64,000 nucleotides of DNA, from NCBI GenBank assembly GCA_021739765.1, contig JAIPBD010000007.1, positions 124,001 to 188,000 of the forward strand, given 5' to 3'. The DNA is from Melioribacteraceae bacterium. Lineage in GTDB: Bacteria > Bacteroidota > Ignavibacteria > Ignavibacteriales > Melioribacteraceae. Shown here piece after piece: positions 60,638 to 64,000 of the stretch (position 1 is the stretch's first letter; every line of letters begins with the position of its first letter). The notes beneath the pieces are model-generated. The model ran no database searches, was not told where the DNA came from, and saw nothing but the letters and a program-made list of their open reading frames with translations. The translations under genes were made by a program, and so were the position numbers.

Positions 60638-62854
60638 ATGTTCTTGACTACACTCAAATTATTGATCACCCTCTTGTTCATTTTTTCAATTTCACCAGCA
60701 CAGAATCAAACCAACTCTGATGAATTAGTGGTTGATTTGGTAAATCCTTTTATCGGTACAGCTAACGGAGGCAACACCTTCCCGGGAGCAGTTGTGCCCT
60801 GGGGAATGGTGAGTGTCAGCCCGCACAATGCCCCAGGTGCTCCATCCGGATACCTGTACGGTGAACCTTACTTTTACGGATTCGGTCATACACATTTAAG
60901 CGGAACCGGCTGTGCTGAACTTGGAAATATAATCGTAAGTGTTGCTTCGACTGATGGAAACCAAAATATAAACGATTTTCGAACCGCTTATTCTAAGGAA
61001 TCTGCTTCACCAGGTTATTACTGGATTTATTTAGACGAATTTAAAATCAAAGCCGAAGTATCATCTTCGGAAAGAAGCGGAATAATTAGGTTTACCGCGG
61101 AAGAGGAAATAGAAATCGATTTGTTGATTGATGCGGGTAGAAACCTAAGTTTAACCGGCGGCGGGGAGATTGAAGTTTTATCTGTTAATGAAATTACGGG
61201 TTACAATATCAGCGGCGGATTTTGCGGAGAAGAGAATAGGAAGAATGTTTATTTCTATTCGCAATTAAATTATGAAGCAGAACAAGTGTCAATTTATCAG
61301 GATGAAGTTTTTGTTGAAGGAAAAAAATACTCTGTTAAAGATAAATCACTCATTTGCTCTACACGAATAAAAATTCGACCTGAAAAACCATTATTGATCA
61401 AAACCGGCATATCGTACACGAGCAAGGAAAATGCAAAAGTAAATTTGTTGACCGAAATGCCAGCTTGGAATTTTGAAAATGTTGTTGAATCTGCTCAATC
61501 AAAATGGAACAATGTCTTAAGCAGAATTGAAGTTAAAGATGTAAGTGAAACCAACAAGACTAAATTTTATTCAGCACTTTATCACATGCTTATACATCCA
61601 AATATTATAAATGATGTCACCGGTGATTATCCCAATTTTAATGAGCATAATACTTCAAATTATTCAGACCGAAACAGATACACTGTTTATTCACTTTGGG
61701 ATACCTATCGTACTTTACATCCGTTTTTAACATTGGTCTATCCCGAGATACAATCAGAAATGGTTAAAACTATGCTTGATATGTATGATGAATCCGGCTA
61801 TCTACCCAAATGGCCTCTAATCGGCAATGAAACTTATATGATGGTCGGTGATCCTTCAGTTCCGGTAATTGTGGACAGCTACGTAAAAGGCATAAGAGAT
61901 TTTGATATTGAAAAGGCATACGAGGCAATTCTAAAACCTGTAACTCTTGGTGTAGGGGAAAAGGCCCCGCCGATTAGAGCAGCGTATCATTACATTTTGG
62001 AATACGGGTATATTCCATTTGATCAGAATATGCAGGATGATTGGTGGGCGTGGGGACCAGTTTCAACAGCCCTCGAATATAATTACGCCGATTGGACGAT
62101 TTCAAAATTTGCAGGATTATTGGCTGATGAGAAAACACAAAATGAATTTTATGAAAGATCACTTGGATACAAAAATCTGTTTGATCCGGTAACTCAATTT
62201 ATCAGACCAAAATTAAAAAGCGGTGAATGGATGGAGCCATTCGATCCGTTGGCAACCGAAGGTTCAGGTGATTGGGAAGGTTCCGGCGGTCCGGGCTATG
62301 TGGAAGGCAATTCATGGAACTACACTTGGTTTGTGCCACATGATGTAAATGGCTTGATCGAATTGTTTGGAGGAGAAAAACGTTTTGCCGAAAAGCTGCT
62401 CAGATCATTTGACAACGGGCAGTTTACGATCAACAATGAGCCGGACATTTTTTATCCTTACTTATTCAAGTACACGGAAAGTTATTCTCATCATACGGGT
62501 GAATTAGTTGAGCAAATCATGGATAATGAATTTGGAATTAACGAAAACGGTTTACCGGGTAATGACGATTGCGGTACGATTTCAGGCTGGTTTGTTTTTT
62601 CAGCGCTTGGTTTCTATCCCGTGTTTCCCGGTTCGGATGAATATGTCTTAAATGAACCATTATTTGATGAAGTTGTAATAAAATTAGATAAAAAATATTT
62701 TCCCGGTGATACGCTGATCATCAGAAAAGTGAATGGCGGTGAACGTGCAGTAATACTTAATGGGGAATTGATAAAAGAAAATTTTATTAAGCACACTGAA
62801 TTAGTACAGGGTGGAGAATTGTTATTCATCATTCCTGAAGGAGTTGAAAAATGA
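60638..62854 (+). CDS. GH92-family alpha-mannosidase, exported
   Basis: A 738-residue protein. Signal peptide 'LLITLLFIFSISPAQ', then the GH92 N-terminal domain ('NPFIGTANGGNTFPGAVVPW', 'GFGHTHLSGTGCAELGNI') and the (alpha/alpha)6 barrel: 'YSLWDTYRTLHPFL', 'GYVEGNSWNYTWFVPHD' and 'GNDDCGTISGWFVFSALGFY'. GH92 enzymes are calcium-dependent exo-alpha-mannosidases that invert configuration. The length is normal. It overlaps the last gene by four bases. Its presence broadens the glycan range beyond xylan and may connect with the PMI-like protein. Confidence 0.93.
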   Translation: MFLTTLKLLITLLFIFSISPAQNQTNSDELVVDLVNPFIGTANGGNTFPGAVVPWGMVSVSPHNAPGAPSGYLYGEPYFYGFGHTHLSGTGCAELGNIIVSVASTDGNQNINDFRTAYSKESASPGYYWIYLDEFKIKAEVSSSERSGIIRFTAEEEIEIDLLIDAGRNLSLTGGGEIEVLSVNEITGYNISGGFCGEENRKNVYFYSQLNYEAEQVSIYQDEVFVEGKKYSVKDKSLICSTRIKIRPEKPLLIKTGISYTSKENAKVNLLTEMPAWNFENVVESAQSKWNNVLSRIEVKDVSETNKTKFYSALYHMLIHPNIINDVTGDYPNFNEHNTSNYSDRNRYTVYSLWDTYRTLHPFLTLVYPEIQSEMVKTMLDMYDESGYLPKWPLIGNETYMMVGDPSVPVIVDSYVKGIRDFDIEKAYEAILKPVTLGVGEKAPPIRAAYHYILEYGYIPFDQNMQDDWWAWGPVSTALEYNYADWTISKFAGLLADEKTQNEFYERSLGYKNLFDPVTQFIRPKLKSGEWMEPFDPLATEGSGDWEGSGGPGYVEGNSWNYTWFVPHDVNGLIELFGGEKRFAEKLLRSFDNGQFTINNEPDIFYPYLFKYTESYSHHTGELVEQIMDNEFGINENGLPGNDDCGTISGWFVFSALGFYPVFPGSDEYVLNEPLFDEVVIKLDKKYFPGDTLIIRKVNGGERAVILNGELIKENFIKHTELVQGGELLFIIPEGVEK

Positions 62855-63840
62855 AAAAAGTAAAACTTGGAATTATTGGAACAGGATTGGCGGCAAAGAA
62901 CCTGCACTTGCCCGCGTTGAAAAAATTGAAGAACAAATTTGAGATTGTTGCGGTTTGTAATCACACAGAAAAAAAAGCTAAAGAATTTTCGCAAATGGCT
63001 GGCGGTGTTGCTGTTCATTTAGATTATAAAGAATTGCTGAAACGCGAAGATGTCGAAGCTGTGGATATTGCGCTTCCGATCAATCTTAACTTCCAAGTGG
63101 CGAGAGATGCAATTAAAGCCGGCAAACACGTACTTCTCGAAAAACCCCTTGCACGGAACCTGAAAGAAGCGAAAAAATTGCTTGAGTATGAACAGAACTC
63201 AAAGACTGTAAACATGGTTGCGGAAAATTTCCTCTATCGTAAAGTATTTAATAAAGCAAAGCAATTAATTGAGAAAGGAAAAATCGGAAAGCCTTATGCG
63301 GTGAACTGGAATTTATATTATCACGTATCGAGTGAAAATGATTATGGTGCAACTAAGTGGCGGCAAAATCATAAGTATCCCGGTGGATTTATGCTGGATG
63401 CTGGTGTTCATAATATTGCAGCTATTAGAATGATTCTTGGCGATTTTAAATTTGGAAATGCACAGATAACTTCAATTAATAATAAGATTGGTGAAGTTGA
63501 TACAATGGTTTTCCAATTTCAACTGAAAAATGGAATACTCGGTACATACAATCTCTACTTTTCAGTTAATGGTCACTGGGAGGATAAATTATTAATCTTT
63601 GGACATAAGGGAAGTATTGAAATTAATACGAACAGATTAACTCTTAAGCGTGAAGGTAGAGAGGACAAGACAGAGGATCTTGCAGATGGACATGGCTACG
63701 ATACTGAATTTACTGATTTCTATAATGCAATTGTAAAGGGTACTAAAGTAAATTATTCATTCAAAGAAGCTTTTCGTGATATGGAAATTGTTTTAGGGGC
63801 ACTCAGAGCGGCGGAAAATAACAGACGTGTTAATTTTTAA
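62851..63840 (+). CDS. Gfo/Idh/MocA-family oxidoreductase, copy 2
   Basis: A 329-residue enzyme: Rossmann motif 'LGIIGTGLAAKNLHLPAL', 'HVLLEKPLARN' with the family Lys, and a C-terminal domain with 'GGFMLDAGVHNIAAIRMILG' holding the D and H. It is shorter than copy 1 at 29458 and only distantly similar. It overlaps the GH92 gene by four bases and ends the gene run. A cytoplasmic sugar dehydrogenase or reductase is the expected role; the substrate is unknown. Confidence 0.92.
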   Translation: MKKVKLGIIGTGLAAKNLHLPALKKLKNKFEIVAVCNHTEKKAKEFSQMAGGVAVHLDYKELLKREDVEAVDIALPINLNFQVARDAIKAGKHVLLEKPLARNLKEAKKLLEYEQNSKTVNMVAENFLYRKVFNKAKQLIEKGKIGKPYAVNWNLYYHVSSENDYGATKWRQNHKYPGGFMLDAGVHNIAAIRMILGDFKFGNAQITSINNKIGEVDTMVFQFQLKNGILGTYNLYFSVNGHWEDKLLIFGHKGSIEINTNRLTLKREGREDKTEDLADGHGYDTEFTDFYNAIVKGTKVNYSFKEAFRDMEIVLGALRAAENNRRVNF

Positions 63841-63870
63841 CCTATAGTTGCGGAAGTACAATTAAGGTAG

Positions 63871-63893
63871 TGTAAAAACATTTGTGTAAATGG
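63871..63893 (+). repeat. IS256-type terminal repeat, right copy
   Basis: A 23-bp stretch TGTAAAA...TTTGTGTAAATGG, 20 of 23 identical to 482-504 and in the same orientation. If it is an element end as at the left edge, the element would extend to the right beyond the window. No transposase codons are recognisable in the remaining 107 bases. Confidence 0.55.
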
Positions 63894-64000
63894 TTAAAGA
63901 AGAAATTGAAGCTAAGTTGCGTGCAGCGTAGCGGAACGCAACTTAGCTTCGCAAAAATCGATCTTGAAAAGGTCGATTATTTTTAACAATTTCTTTAATC
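63892..64000. repeat. Large nested palindrome at the right edge
   Basis: GAAGCTAAGTTGCGT (63908-63922) pairs perfectly with its complement at 63936-63950 around a 13-base loop. A second hairpin uses ATCGATC (63957-63963) and GGTCGAT (63971-63977) followed by a short T-run. Outer sequences at 63892-63908 and 63987-64000 are also imperfect complements. The structure directly follows the terminal repeat and may belong to an insertion element or act as a terminator after the last gene. Confidence 0.6.

Noticed and set aside
1-64000. CRISPR array, tRNA or rRNA genes
   Set aside because: No regularly spaced short repeats, cloverleaf sequences or rRNA-like stretches were seen on either strand.

Overview
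The window reads as a chromosomal stretch from a Gram-negative, AT-rich member of the Bacteroidota/Ignavibacteria group, probably Ignavibacteriales-like. The clues are two proteins ending in type IX secretion sorting domains of the 'NYPNPFNPTT' kind, a PorV/PorQ-family protein, a GWxTD-domain protein, a TonB-dependent receptor with an N-terminal carboxypeptidase-regulatory-like domain, and a promoter of the TTG...TAnnTTTG type. The taxon is inferred from these families only.

Almost the whole window is one carbohydrate-utilisation region. About 45 genes, from 987 to 63840, lie on the + strand, mostly with overlapping ends or gaps under 60 bp. Left edge (1-986): the 3' end of a type I methyltransferase gene (hsdM), running into the terminal repeat and decayed transposase remnant of an IS256-family element. 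Regulator and first operon (987-11363): a small HTH protein, a LacI-type regulator, then a sugar ABC importer (binding lipoprotein and two permeases), a GWxTD protein, an unknown lipoprotein, an outer-membrane beta-barrel and a duplicated CBM9-like surface protein, closed by a clear intrinsic terminator. Outer-membrane block (11385-18515): a dehydrogenase, a TonB receptor, an FnIII/sorting-domain protein and a PorV/PorQ protein, with no SusD. Catabolic block (18583-34994): a large GH106-like hydrolase, RbsK, RbsD, a sulfatase, an aldo/keto reductase, a GH39-like lipoprotein, a ureidoglycolate-lyase-like protein, a DUF6259-like protein, Gfo/Idh/MocA and AP-endonuclease-2-like enzymes, a GH42 enzyme and an MFS transporter. 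Xylanase block (35002-43418): five tandem GH10-like paralogues, four with twin-arginine signals. Distal block (43433-63840): a secreted GH13 enzyme, an epimerase, GH2, a PMI-like enzyme, a cupin, an aldo/keto reductase, a flavodoxin, xylulokinase, the ABC ATPase, a PhyH-type oxygenase, a nucleoside hydrolase, a second sugar-binding lipoprotein paralogous to the first, an SMP-30 protein, GH43, GH92 and a second Gfo/Idh/MocA enzyme. The right edge carries a second IS256-type terminal repeat followed by a large nested palindrome.

A coherent reading is a hemicellulose programme, perhaps xylan or arabinoxylan. Surface (type IX) and periplasmic (Tat, Sec) enzymes would shorten the glycan, a TonB receptor and a beta-barrel would pass oligosaccharides through the outer membrane, and an ABC importer with two alternative binding proteins and one distant ATPase would carry them inward. 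Cytoplasmic GH42/GH106-like enzymes, oxidoreductases and kinases would finish the job. A LacI-type operator (GCACAA-N4-TTGTRC) occurs four times, twice in front of the regulator and importer genes and twice just inside downstream genes, which suggests a local regulon. No xylose isomerase, SusD, tRNA, rRNA or CRISPR array was seen.
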